DNA of 64,000 bases, from NCBI RefSeq assembly GCF_003668045.3, contig NW_023276807.1, positions 262,899,599 through 262,963,598 on the forward strand. The letters run 5' to 3'. The DNA is from Cricetulus griseus (Eukaryota > Chordata > Mammalia > Rodentia > Cricetidae). Both the position numbers and the translations under genes were made by a program. The notes beneath the pieces are model-generated. The model worked only from the letters and a program-made list of their open reading frames with translations, ran no database searches and was not told where the DNA came from. Positions within the stretch are counted from its first letter, which is position 1. Each line of letters begins with the position of its first letter. This document shows positions 47,660 to 59,995 of the stretch, in pieces.

Positions 47660-48350
47660 TATTTTTGCATAGAATAATGCACCTCAAACTAGACCTGAAT
47701 TATACACTAGTGAAAGGAAACCTTTCCAATGGCACTCAACAGTTACAAAGAAGAAGACCATTACAATTGTTGTTGTCTGGCTTGTCTCAGCCCCAAGCCA
47801 CAGGAACCATGAGAGGTTCAGCCTGAGTGGGGGAGCCTTGACTTGAAAGCTCCTAGCAACCCAACGGTGATAAAGACCAAACACGGGCCCCTTGTCATCT
47901 TTAGAGAGCTCTCAGTTCCATGTTATAAAACTGGAGTCTCTTGTTATTTTAGCATCTTCTTGGCTATTTCTTAACCATGCTTCCATGGCCATGGGAGGTC
48001 ATTTCTCTCCTCCTGACCCCTCTCTGACCCATGGCTCCTAACTCTCTGTTCTCACTTGTTACTCAGTACCTAGCACCTCTGCCTGGGTGCAGGCCTATTC
48101 AAATGCTTAGTTCTGTAGAGATGCAAATTAGGAGGCATTCTACACTGAGGTTATGGTAAACAATAGCAGACCTGCTCACATTAGCAATATAATTGTGGGC
48201 CAGAGCTCCCTGGTGCTCCTGTTTGCTGAGACCAGGGACTGGTCCTTAAGACATTCCATTATGGAACTATTTTGGTTCCTGACAGATAATAGCCAAGCTG
48301 GCATGAGATTATGAGGCATTAAGTAGAATTATCGAAGTGGAAATTAGAGT
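47660..48350. other. Unassigned block, less A+T-rich than its surroundings
   Basis: Contrasts with the flanking A+T-rich DNA. The texture ('tgttataaaactggagtctc', 'gtgggccagagctccctggt') could be an old LTR or repeat, but no ends, TSD or second copy were found. The 66-codon reverse frame at 47684-47884 lacks a domain. Confidence 0.3.
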
Positions 48351-49489
48351 TACAATTATCTATATACACTATATACACGGAACCCTTAAATAATTGTTTG
48401 AACAAAATTCATCTGAAGCATACATAGCAGAATGAAGAGTTCAGAGGCATTTAAAGTTTAAAGGGCAAAGGTAAAAATGTGATCCCTCATGGTCTCCTCC
48501 CCCAGGCTCTTTTCCCTTCCTTTCTTCTACAGTTTCAGGGGCTCTTGTTTTTCTGCTGAACTGTGGGACCATGGATGTCTCTCTTATGGTCATCCTTTTT
48601 TTCCTGCTTCTCTGGAGGTGTGGATTGCAGGCTGGTAATCCTTTGTTCTATGTCTAATATCCATATATGAGTGAGTACAAACCATGTTTGTCTTTTGGTG
48701 ACAAACTTAGGATGGTTTCTTCTAGTTCCATCCTTTTGCCTGCAAATTTCAATAGTCCATTGTTTTTTCTCTGCTGAGTAGTACTCCACTGTGTGAATGT
48801 ACTACATTTTCTGTATCCATTCTTCGGTTGCGGGGGATCAAGGTTGGTTACAGGTTCTGGCTATTACAAACAATGCTGTTATGAACATAGTTGAACAGAT
48901 GTCTTATTGGATGAATGCACATCTTTTGGGTATATGCTTAATAGTGCAATTGCTGAATCTTGAGGTAGACTGATTTCCATTTTCATGAGAAACTTATATA
49001 ATGATTTCCAAAGTTGCTGTACAAGTATACACTCCCACCAGCAATGGAGAAGCATTCACCTTTCTCCACATACTCTCCAGAATAAACTGTTGTTGTTGTT
49101 TTTGATTTCAGCCATTTTGGCTGGAGTAAGATGGTACCTCAGAATTATTTTCATTTGTATTTCCCTGATGCCTAAGGATGTTGAGCATTTTCTTAAGTGT
49201 CTTTCAGCCATTTTAGATTCCTCTATTGAATACTCTCTATTTCTGTAGCCCACTTTTTAATTAAATTATTTGGTGTTTTGGTGACTAGCTTCTTTATGTC
49301 TTTGTATATTTTAGAGATCAGCCCTCTGTCTGATATGGGGTTGGTGTTTTTCTGCTGTTTTGTCTTGTTGACTGTGTCCTTTGCCTTACAGAAGATTCTC
49401 AGTTTCAGGAGATCCAATTTATTAATTGTCTATCTCAGTGTCTGTGCTACTGGTATTATGTTCAGGAAGCAGTCTTCTGTACCAATTTT

Positions 49490-49511
49490 AGAGAGAGAGA
49501 GAGAGAGAGAG
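49490..49511. repeat. (GA)n tract at the L1 inversion junction
   Basis: About eleven GA units. Other L1 3' UTRs here have short purine tracts at the matching place, so it may be expanded element sequence. Confidence 0.85.
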
Positions 49512-49663
49512 AAATCAATAGTGGGAGCCACTATAGGTTTAAAGAGAAATCTGGCACTACGGAATTTGACCCCAACTAGGAACCTAAGGAACAGTGGAGA
49601 GACCACCTTAAGTGCCTTCCGCTATAATGACAATGATGACTATTCTAAATGCCATCCTAGTGA

Positions 49664-50056
49664 CTTCATCCAGTAGCTGATGGAAGGAGAAGCAGAGAGC
49701 CACAGCTCACACTGAGGCAAACTCCAGGAATCCAGTTTCAGGGAACAGCTGGTTGAGAAAGTGGGAACTGATGGACCCCAGTTTCACAGCTGAGGAACCA
49801 ACATAGGACTAAACCAGGCCCTCTGAACAACCTTCATACAGTAGCTGATGGAATCAGAAGCAGGCACCCACTGTTAAGCACTGAGCTATACTCACTCGGG
49901 GAATCCAGTTGTAGAGAGAGAGGAGGGATGAGCAAAGCAGTCAAGACCGTGCTGGAGAAATCTTCAGAAATAGTTGACATGACCTAGTGAGAGCATGGAG
50001 ACCCTAGTTGTAAAGATAGGGAACTAGCATTGGACCCAACCAAGCCCTCTGAATGT
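49664..50056 (+). repeat. Partial tandem duplication of an L1 3'-UTR module
   Basis: Two imperfect copies (about 49664-49829 and 49833-50056) each begin with 'cagtagctgatgga' after a 'ttcat' context. Each passes a 'gaatccagtt' site and ends at a 'gccctctgaa' site. Other L1s in the window have this module once. Confidence 0.75.
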
Positions 50057-50385
50057 AGGTGTCAGTTAGGAGGCCAGGGCAGTCTATGGGACCTCTAACA
50101 GTGGAACCAGTGTTTATCCCTAGAGCACAAATGGACTTGGGAGCCTATTCCATATGGAGTGATATTATTGCAGCCCACATACACAGAGGACGGCATAGGT
50201 CCTCCCACAGAATGTTATGACATACTTTGATGATTCCCAACAGAAGACCTTACCACCCTTGGGTAGCAGGTGGGGGTGGCTGGGGGTTTTGAAGGGAGCA
50301 GGGAGGATGTGAGGGAGAGGGAACAGGGGTATTGATATGTAAAATGATTGTTTCAAGATAAAACATATAAAAATTAAAAATGTGT

Positions 50386-53300
50386 AAAATTATTGGAAAT
50401 TTAGTGGCAGACATTCCTAAGCAGGAATGGTATAGGAATTATTTTTTCTTTTGTCTTTGAGATGGTTTAGTTTTTTAAAAAATAAATACAATTTGTTGTT
50501 GTTACTGTTTTGTGTGTGAACACATGTAAATCTATGATTGCCAAATCACACTTGAAAATCTTCATATGTGGTTTTGTATAGCAACTTCCTTCAAAATGAA
50601 ATATTTCATCATGGAGCGAAGCTCATTAAGATGCAAAGTATTCCGAAGCCTCTGTAAAACTTTGTCAGTAAACAACTCACAAATTTCCAAATGTGTCTCA
50701 TACATATCTGACTCACAAGTTCCCTCCTTCTCCAGCATTATGTTAGCAAAAAGAATTGAAGAAAAGAGGAAACTTTCCTACATGTTGAGCTAGCTGCAAA
50801 TAGTTAATGGACCACTGGGGTTCTAGCCTTTGTTAATTGACACCATTCATAGGTTGGGCTTTTGTAGAATTGTGACAGTTGAGTTGTCTATAACTACTGG
50901 CTCATACACCTGTAGGTAACCCAATTAAATTCACTGTACCACCACAAATTTGACTTTTATGCTATCAGTAATCTGTTGTGTGAAATTTTCCCTTCTGTGG
51001 TGAAAAGACATTTGCTTCTGTATCAGCAAAAATAATATCACAAATACAACTGGTACCTAAAAAGAGACCAACAAAGCCAAAGTTAAATCATGGAAGCATG
51101 GCTACATGTTCCATTTAATGGGTACTGAGACATTAAAATATCACAGATGGTGGAAATCTGTGTGAGAAACACAGACATGGCTACCTTTCTTCCTGTGGTG
51201 CACAACAATATACCTCCTTGGTGTAGTGATGACTACAGGCTATGTAAATGGGTAATAATTCTTTCAACGAAGACCAAGTTGTCTGTGAGTAAAACTTCAT
51301 TTAGGGAAATCACTACATGGCTCCTTTCCTCTACTTGGTCTGGTATATTAGGTGTCCCTTTAATGGATTCTGTATTGGCAGTGTAGGCATGCCCTCCAAG
51401 CAGTTGATGGGTCCAATTATGTATTATCATCTCTGACAATTCAGTTTATGAGGAAATATTTTAAACTGTCTTTGGTTTTCAGTTGCCTGCCCCTAGTAAG
51501 GTGGATGACACCAAACAGCTTCTACTACCTTCCAATTAGGAACTTATTTGTTTAAGATAGTAGTTGTTACCATTGTAAAGAGAGAATTCCAACCTGTATG
51601 CTAGTCTTTACTTTGGAAAGGGAAGTGGAAACAAATATAAGATATATGTATTTATACTTATATAAATATCTTGAAGCCCCAAAGTTAGAGTTCACACATC
51701 TCAAAACAGTGTTAGAGTCCTCCTTGGGATCTTCAAATTTGAATCTTTTGAGAAAAGTCACACAATGAGGAAAAAGTGAGAAGGGCAAATATGATCGAAG
51801 ATATCCCTCTCATATTTGCACTGTAATGCAAGGAAAAGATAAATCTGATTCAATATGCAAATGGGATCCTTAATGTTGGCTACATTCAAGAGAAAGTAAG
51901 AGGCAGGGTTTGTTCTGGATCTCCAATCCTCCATTGAATAAGGTAAGACTTTCAAACAAGCAATGAAAAAGTAGATCACAGTTGGTTCTTGGGGCTGTAG
52001 AATATGGGGATAAATGGGATTAATCTAAATGCTATAGATGTAGAGTTGCTTGTTGTCCACTGAGTCCCCATGAATTTCAGAGAATATAAGATATACAGGA
52101 AGGACAAGTGCTGCTACTAAGAGAATTAGCCATAGGAGAGGCATTGTTTTAAAGCCAGTTTATTGAGCCTGATGATAAGTTTTAAAAAACTGATTCAGCA
52201 ACTTTGTAGGGATATGGTTTTGAGCCAGTTTTCTGAGTCCCATATTGTGACATTGTTTTATAACATAGGAGCAGCTCTGATGTATCTAAATGATGTAAAG
52301 CAACATGGCATTTGGGCTTGTAAAGTTCAAAAGGACTCAAAAGAGGATGAAGGAAAGATGAAAGAGATGAGATCTATAGAGAATATCATCACTGCCTGAG
52401 GTTTCATTTTCTTTTTATTAGTTGCTCAATAGTTAATCGTCTCATTTATCTTTTAGCAATATGACCAAAGTTAATTCCTTAGTATTGGGAAAATTTTGGA
52501 GTTACTATATCACAAGGGCTATGACTCCATATATCAAAAATCATCGAATTCAAAGTGTAAATTCTGTCAACATTGAGAAATCTCTATCTCAATTTATATA
52601 CATAGTCTGTATCATTAAGTAGTATAAAAGAAATTATAGTATATTAACTTTTTAGTACTTATATGTGTGTGTGTGTGTCTCTATGGGGCTATGTGCATGT
52701 TAGTCTAGGTACAAGTAGAGGCCAGCAGAATATATTGAATTTCTTGGAGCTATATTGCAGCATTTTGTGAGTTGCATAGTGTGTGTCAGTACTGGAGAAA
52801 ACTGACAGAAATGAAAAAATTTAATACGACTATTTATGAGATTTATTGCTAAGCAATACAGAATCTCCAAGAATTACCGAGAGTGCCAATATTTACAGCC
52901 AATTTATTACCATGTGACTTTTTTCACATAGCAATGAAATCAAACATAGTAATTTCATGTTAGAATGAATCAATTCATATAAACCTCAGTGTTTTTTAGT
53001 TACCTCATATGAGATTGATAATCACGTTAATTTGAAAGGGTACTGTAAATAGTTCTTTGATATTGCATTTTTTTGTGACAGACTTTTCCACATTTCCCTC
53101 AATAAATTGCTAAAATTATGTGTATGATAAACAATTTTCAATCCTCATAGTGTATTAGTCTAAGAAAACTGAAAAAAATTCTCAGAAAATGTAAATGAGC
53201 AAAATTATCATGGTTATATAAAGATTTTATCTAAATTGTTAGGAAATAAATAGAACACAAAGTATAATAGCATACCTATGAAGACAATAGCACATTTTTA

Positions 53301-53688
53301 CAATTATAAACAATTTTGTGTACTTTTATGTCCATTTTAAAAAACAGTCTTAAAACAAACTTTTACTAGATTCTTTTTAATACATATTTGTATGGATTTG
53401 AATTAATGACTAGTTAACTAAAATGTCTTCAAATTAAAATAGAAAAAAATTATAACTGATCTGCTCTGTAATAATTTAATTAATAAAATTAATTTTATTT
53501 TATTTCTATGCTCAAGCTACACCCAGTGATCCTACAACTCTGTAGTTTGGGAAAATTATCCCACTACTCAGCATGAAGAATAATCTCCCCATATGAATTT
53601 TATTTTTATTTTGTATTCTAAGTATGTTTTGGAAAACCAATACTTAGTTTTCTGTCACTCAAATCTACCAAGATACACAAAATAAAAT
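50386..53688. other. Unassigned DNA
   Basis: About 3.3 kb. The stretch 50860-52140 is less A+T-rich and carries several 65-80 codon frames on both strands (for example 51147-51386, 51233-51439 reverse, 51758-51979 reverse). None shows a motif I can name. A decayed retroviral interior is possible but not shown. Confidence 0.35.
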
Positions 53689-53861
53689 TCTTGTGCCTCA
53701 CCCTCCTTGGGGAGCAGAAAGGGTACATGATAGGTAGGGAGGGTTTTAGTTTGGGAGAGTGGTAGGGGATGAGGGGAGGGAGAGGGGACTGGGATTGACA
53801 TGTAAAACAATCTAGTTTCTAATTCAAATAAATAAAAAAAAAACTAAAAAAAAATCTTGTG
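53689..53861 (+). mobile_element. Very short L1 3'-end insertion (about 155 bp)
   Basis: L1 3' end from 'cctcaccctccttggggagc' to an A-rich tail (53696 to about 53854), type 1. It is flanked by tcttgtg at 53689-53695 and 53855-53861, and the A-rich context could extend the duplication. Confidence 0.85.
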
Positions 53862-54350
53862 TCACTGTAAGTTCTCTATGACTTGGTGTCACACCTGGAT
53901 GTCAGAGAGAAGTTTTAGTGAGAGTCCAGTATTGATGGTGTAACAGAAGACAGAGACCTTGAACCTAATCTCATTACAATAAGCATCTGCAAGTAGAGCT
54001 GTTTGGGCAAAATGATAGACTGCGTGACATTGCAACACTCAGTGCCACTAAAACTGGAGAGGTGAGAAAGACACAGGAGTGATTTTTTGGTTTGTTTTGC
54101 ATTTTATTAATATTTTTCAATATTTTTTGAGGTTCACACTGCAACGGTGAAAGGCAGATAGGGAAGGACTGGGAATGCATGGGATTGGGGTGCATGACGT
54201 GAAATTCCAAAGAATTAATATATGAATAAGAAAAGAGCCAACCGATACAACTCTGGGAGGTGTAAATTAATATAGGATATGGCTATTGTATTGTGTGGTA
54301 TATGAGAAAGCATGGCTCTTGTAATTTATACACTTTAAGATAATTAAAGC
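53862..54350. other. Unassigned DNA
   Basis: No recognised repeat. The 78-codon reverse frame at 53974-54210 has no domain. Confidence 0.4.
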
Positions 54351-54351
54351 A

Positions 54352-54532
54352 AGTTTTTTGTTGTTTTGTTTTGCTATTTTCTCTGACACTTGTTTTCTCT
54401 GGGTAACATTCCAGGCCGTCCTGGACCTCATTCTGTATACCAGAGTGGCCCGGAACTCGCAGAGATATCCTTCTGCCTTTTCCTCCCAAGTGCTGATTAA
54501 AGATGTGTGCCACCACCAGCCATCTACAATTC
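54352..54532 (-). mobile_element. Old B1 SINE
   Basis: A reverse-strand, diverged B1: T-rich start, 'cattccaggccgtcctgga', 'cctcccaagtgctgattaaa', 'gtgtgccaccaccagcc'. More mutated than the B1s at 22558 and 33785. Confidence 0.8.
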
Positions 54533-54539
54533 TTATTTT

Positions 54540-55544
54540 TAAAGAAATTTTAAATATCTTGTGTATATTTGAAATAAAATTTATGGCATTTTACTGGTTA
54601 ATTCACAAATTACAAATAAAAAAGTGAAAAAAATGAATGCCTAATAAACACCACTGGAGTTCCTTTTATTGAAATGTTTTTAGACCAGAGTAGATCATTG
54701 ACATTGACCCATTAGTTTCTGATAAGTCCTGCTGATTTTCCCTGAATTATCCCCTATTTTATTCCCAGGGCAGGTTTTATTACAATTCTCTACAATGACA
54801 ATTGTACATCAATATTTTGAGATGTTTCCTTTTTTTATTGTCATTCATTTTTTCTTCAAACAATCTACAAGTACTTTTACTTTTATGAATTTTTAGACTG
54901 CAAAATAACTTATCACAACAAATATTATGCTTAGAAAAGCCAGAAAATACATAATAGCTTTCTTTTCTTCTTGTGAACTTCACTTTTTTAACAGTTGAGA
55001 GCACTTCCTAGCTCTGTAATAACCATCTGAAATACTTAAAATTCCTGTCATTTACTCTATGATTACATATTTTTCAGTGTTTTAGAAAATAAATTTCTTT
55101 TTCTACAAGTGAAAGAGATTTAAATAATCCTTGAATTTGTATTATATTAATACAATTAAATTCATACTTTAGTATGTTTTTCCATTAAGTAGTAATAAAG
55201 TTTTCTTAGATGAGTTAACACACTAGAATTTGTGCTATCTGCAGTTCTTGCAAGTAAAGAGTATTAGGTCTTCATTAATTTAGACAAAAGTCACTGTATT
55301 GTCATAAACATGCAAAGCCCCCATCTGTGACACAATTTATCATTATTTATTTCCTATTATTATTGCAATATGTATTTATGTTGTCTCCATAGAAACACTG
55401 GGTTCGAGCCAGTGAAAATTTATCTTATCTGGTTATGATACTGACTGTATAATTTTGCATACATCACACATTATTGAAGGACAATAATTCTAGTCTACAT
55501 TTTAATATGCAATTTGTATTTAATCATGAATCAAAATTTTTTAA
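54540..55544. other. Unassigned A+T-rich DNA
   Basis: No recognised feature. Confidence 0.4.
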
Positions 55545-55740
55545 GTAAGGTCACAGAAATGTCTCAGCCAATAAACATTCTGTCTCCATGGCTTACAACT
55601 TGAGTTCACTTTCCAGGATGTACATGGTAGGAGAGAGGATAAGTTCTGGCAAATTGTCCTCTGAACACCATGACATGTATATAAATATATGTTTACATAT
55701 GTAAACACAAACATTTGCATACAATTTAAAAATAAAACTA
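55545..55740 (+). mobile_element. Diverged B3-type SINE
   Basis: 'gaaatgtctcagccaataaa', 'ttgagttcactttccaggat', 'acatggtaggagagaggata' and 'aattgtcctctgaacaccat' follow the B3 order, with an A-rich end near 55740. Confidence 0.65.
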
Positions 55741-56160
55741 AAAGATCAATTTTATGTAAATGTTTGTATATTATGTAAATGTACATGGGTGCACATGCCA
55801 CATTTCTCAAAGAACTATAGATTAGTCAGAAAATAAACACAAACATCCATATCTACCTATGATACACATTTATGAATATATCTTATATTAGTGTAATTGC
55901 AACCCTTTTATAGAAAAATGCAATTTGTCATTTTTCCTTACCTTAAAGCACATATAAATGCAAATGTTTATGCATATGTTTTAACATTGAAAGTAAAGTC
56001 TAAATTCTGCCAGTAAGATAAAAGTATTATTGAATTGAATATGAACTTCTTAGATTTAACATCCTTTGTGAAACTAACCTGTGGCTTCAAGGAAATCAAT
56101 AATGCTAAATCAAAGTCTTTTAATTTACTGTTTGTGAGTTTAGCTAAGGAGAATTAAGGA
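55741..56160. other. Unassigned A+T-rich DNA
   Basis: No recognised feature. Confidence 0.4.
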
Positions 56161-56163
56161 AGC

Positions 56164-56232
56164 CTCTTTCCTTCCTTCCTTTCTTCCTTCTTTCCTTCCT
56201 TCTTTTCTTTCTTTCTTTACTTCCTTTTTTTC
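56164..56232. repeat. (TTCC/TTTC)n polypyrimidine tract
   Basis: Irregular pyrimidine tetranucleotides. The reverse strand gives a Lys/Arg/Glu-rich artefact frame (56144-56452). Confidence 0.93.
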
Positions 56233-57361
56233 TGTTACATTTCAGTTTCATTTTTACCATTTCAGCGTCTGACTTCTGACACTCAACTGCTGAGCTGTAG
56301 GTTAACAGACCTGATCTTGTATAGGGGAAAGGAGAAAAGCATTTCCAAAGTGGAGTATAGTCAGTGTCTCTATTTTCCTTTTTTCCCCACACTGCAGCAT
56401 TTCCTTCAGGAAGCCAAGATACCTCAAAGACCTCAGAACCAGAAGAAAACACTATAATCTAAAACTGTACATAGCCTTTCCATATAATGACCTATTTTTA
56501 AAAGACTTGCTACTTACAAGAGTCTATTTGCTTCTTTTTGTCTGACAAAAGGGTTAAAGAAAAGTATTGTAAGAAAAGTATTGTATCCTTTAAAATAATA
56601 ATGTATTTAATAAATTAATAAGGGAATGCAAGAACAAAAATATTTCAATTTCAACAAATTGGAGTCAGACATATTACCCTATCAAAAGAATGAAAAATAT
56701 TTCAATTTCAACACACAGCTATTATGGCAGGTTGAATTTGCAGCTACTTCATTTCAATGAAGATATTTTCCCAAAGTTGGATAAAAATTAAGATACTATG
56801 CACTTATTCAGTTAACTACTGAGGAAAGACATGTTTCTATAAAAAATGAGATAAATGCTACTTTATTCATGTCATTTTTAGCTTTTATGTATATGAACTT
56901 CATATAAACAATTATGTACATATTTGTACATAAACCACTTATTAAATGTATGTGGTAGTATGTCTCACTCCAATTTGATGACCATGGGTAACAGAGCAAT
57001 ATATTGAAGCAATTAAGGAAGAAGCCCAAGAGAAACAATAGAAGTAAAGTTTAAAATGTAGGACATAGCTGACTTTTCAGAAGATGAAAATAAAAACAGT
57101 GTTTTAAGTGTGCCATCACTGAACTATGTGTAACCTTAATTTGTTACCATGCTATTGTAACAAAATTAAGAAGTACTTATTTTGTGAATCTGCTTGATTA
57201 TTTTGATGATTTTATTTTAAATGAAAATGTAACAAACAATATTTTTTCTTATTAAATATACTCCACAGGTAACACTTTGTTGTGGATCAGTGACCCATGG
57301 CCCACTACAGTATTTGTGTTAACCAAGGCCCTCTAAAAAAACGGCTGACAGAGTTAATACA

Positions 57362-57363
<2 letters not shown>
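56233..57363. other. Unassigned A+T-rich DNA
   Basis: No recognised feature. A 10-12 bp 'atatttcaatttcaac' phrase occurs twice (about 56640 and 56698) but has no larger context. Confidence 0.4.

Positions 57364-57405
<42 letters not shown>
57364..57405. repeat. (GT)n microsatellite
   Basis: About 21 uninterrupted GT units. Confidence 0.97.
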
Positions 57406-57407
<2 letters not shown>

Positions 57408-58965
57408 AATGTCCTCCCATCCCATAACACATTGTAACACATTTTGCAATATATTGAGATATTTTTTATGGCAAATAAGTAAACTTACACAGAGAATTAC
57501 ACATCTTTTTACCCTTATACCAGTGAACATCTGAGTGATCTGAGTGGGTGAGAACTTTGACAGTAATAAAATATCCTACTTTAATATTTTTAAGAAGTTT
57601 GGACCAAGGAAACCTGTTTCTATTGTATTTTTTTCTGAAGATATTTTATAAAACCTCAGATGAGCATCCTGTATACACTGCACACACTGGTTTGAAATTC
57701 TTTTTTGTCAGCATTACTAACACACTTATTACAGAAAAGAGTCTTCAATGGAGACATTACTTCTAATGCAAAGTATTTTTCAAGAAAATATAACAAGTGT
57801 CTTCCAAAATGGCAATGCAATTAAATATTAATTTGGCAGAGGCAATGGAAGATTTATTAATTCTCATTCTATTGTGAGGATTCTAATTAAATGTTTCTTA
57901 TCTCCCTATGTTTAATTGTAATATAGTAATTTTTCAAAATATGTCTTTTGTCTTGGTTTAATTCATATTTAGTGTTTCAATTTTAGCTCATTTTGAGAAG
58001 CGCTATTCTAAGTAAGAAGAAGCCTAAAAGATTCAGAAACCTTCCTTCCCTCTAACACAAGAAATAAGTGTGGAAAAGATACCAAACAGAGAAATTGATG
58101 GCAAATATTTGGAAAACTGCTTGCAAAAAAAGACCCTTGACAAATTACTGGTGATAAAGTCATTTGGTTTATCTCTGAATTTGCTTATAAGGAATTAATA
58201 TTTTTCACTTGTAATGTGAAAAATAAGATACCAAAATAGATGACCTAAATATGTAAGGAGTTTTAGAGGAGTTATAAATAATTCTGAAAAATGCATAAAT
58301 TGATTTTCTCTTTTTTACATGGAAATCATTTCTTAATATGGATATATCTTTTGATCATATAATGTAACAAAGTTATATGCATAATTGTCATTGGTGTAAA
58401 ACTTTAATTATAACTTCTGACTATTTTGAATAAAGAAAATATCTACTCCTGTCCTTTCTAAATAAAACTTAAAGCATCACATTGTAAATAATGTTCTATA
58501 TTTTTCAGATTTTGGAGGTTTTTGAAACATAATAGATGTATTTGATAATTCTTCAACACACATAATTCCAACTTCAAAGTCCAAAATTTTAATTCATTAT
58601 ATGTAGTAACTAGAAAGTTAATTAAATACCTTACTCTATCTTTAACTATCAAATATAGTTTCGTATTTAGAGGTCTGTTTTCATATGGATTTGATTTTTT
58701 TAATTATATTTAAAAGGCTCAAGGATAACAACAAAACTATTGGATGAGTAGACAATAAGTGATACATTTGTGTCATAATAATACTCTTTTATTACTTAGT
58801 AATTATGGTAAATTATCACACCATTAACAATGCGAGCAGTTACTTGCTAAACTCAGGGCATATTTAGTCTACATTTGGGTTTGGCAATTATTTTCAATAG
58901 TCCAGACAATGAAAATATTAACTTTTTGTCTCAGTCAGAGCTTCTCTCCCTTGCTGATGTGACAC
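57406..58965. other. Unassigned A+T-rich DNA
   Basis: No supported feature over about 1.5 kb. Confidence 0.45.
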
Positions 58966-58969
58966 TATC

Positions 58970-59133
58970 TTAACTGGTGGCGCATGCCTTTAATCCCAGG
59001 ACTTGGGAGGCAGAGGTAGGCAGATCTCTGTGAGTTCGAGACCAGCCTGGTCTACAAGAGCTAGTTCCAGGAGAACCTCCAAAGCCACAGAGAAACCCTA
59101 TCTGGAAAAACCAAAAAAAAAAAAAAAAAAAAA
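58970..59133 (+). mobile_element. B1 SINE, forward
   Basis: Forward B1 from 'tggtggcgcatgcctttaat' through 'tctacaagagctagttccag' to an A21-like tail (59113-59133). The first bases are missing or mutated. No convincing TSD. The 62-codon frame at 59003-59191 is a SINE artefact. Confidence 0.92.
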
Positions 59134-59614
59134 GTGTTATACCAGCCCAAGTAATTCCATGAGATTTAGTTTGTTTCTCCCACTTATGTAATTTTCATTT
59201 TGTGATATACAGTTTTGAACTTCTGATCCCCTTAAGTGACTTACTGGTATCTATTGTATTCAGATTATTTAGAACTGAGTTCATTTTTGTCTTCTGGATC
59301 TTCATTGTTGTAGTTATTTGTTTATTTGTTTGTTTCCTTCTCATTGACCTCCAGGCAAAAAAAAAAAAAAAGCTGAAAAGTTGAATTTCTACCTATCATT
59401 TCTCCCCTTGGTCTTTTTTTCAGTAGCTTAATTGACTCTGTGGTATCAAGTTACACAGATTCTTCTTTATCCTTCCGTTATATATCTGTGTTGTTGCCTC
59501 AGTGTTGGCATTGAATGCTACTGCTCTAATCATAAAAATACAAATTAGTTATTTTTCCTGTTTTTTTCAACTCTAGGATATTTTCTTCACAGTTTCATTT
59601 AATAATAGTACAAC
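59134..59614. other. Unassigned DNA
   Basis: No recognised feature; short T/TG-rich stretch near 59310-59335 and an A15 run near 59358. Confidence 0.4.
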
Positions 59615-59995
59615 TATGTAATGGTTTGAGTAAGAACTGTCCCTATTGGCTTGTATATTTGAATGCTTAGTTAAGAAGGAGCAACATGATTTGAAAAGAT
59701 TAGAAGGATGAAGAGTTGTGGCTTTGTTGGAGGAAGTGTGTCATTAGGAATGAACTTGAGGTTATAAAAGCCCAAGATAGGCCCACTGTCTCTCTTTTCC
59801 TGCTTCTTATTATTGAGGATGTCTATAGAACTCTCAGGTCCCTCTCTAGCACCATGGCTGCCTTGTTTCTGCCATACTTCCTCCTATAATAATAATGAGC
59901 TAATATCTGAAACTGTATGCAAGCCCCAATCAAATGCTTTCTGTTAGAAAAATCATCTTGGCCAAGTGTCCTTTTGCATCAATAAAACAGACTTC
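59615..59995 (+). mobile_element. URR1-like non-autonomous hAT-Charlie element
   Basis: 'taatggtttgagtaagaact' opens the element. It is followed by 'ggctttgttggaggaagtgt', 'gcaccatggctgcctt', 'actgtatgcaagccccaatc' and 'cagacttcat'. The order matches the common rodent URR1 type of non-autonomous DNA transposon. No transposase is expected or seen. Ends are approximate. Confidence 0.55.

Larger units (their letters stand above)
48472..50385 (+). mobile_element. Twin-primed (5'-inverted) L1 with 10-bp TSD
   Basis: The left part (48482 to about 49489) is antisense L1 running from the early 3' UTR back into ORF2. The right part (about 49490-50375) is sense 3' UTR to an A-rich tail. The 3'-UTR position where the inverted part stops is, in the intact order, just upstream of where the sense part starts, as expected of twin priming. 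Both parts lie between taaaaatgtg at 48472-48481 and 50375-50384. Antisense frames (48535-48789, 49056-49253, 49223-49417) are ORF2 pieces. A (GA)n tract marks the inversion junction. Confidence 0.85.

Noticed and set aside
56144..56452. 102-codon reverse frame with a Lys/Arg/Glu-rich C-terminal end
   Set aside because: The basic run is the translated polypyrimidine tract, and the upstream part has no motif.
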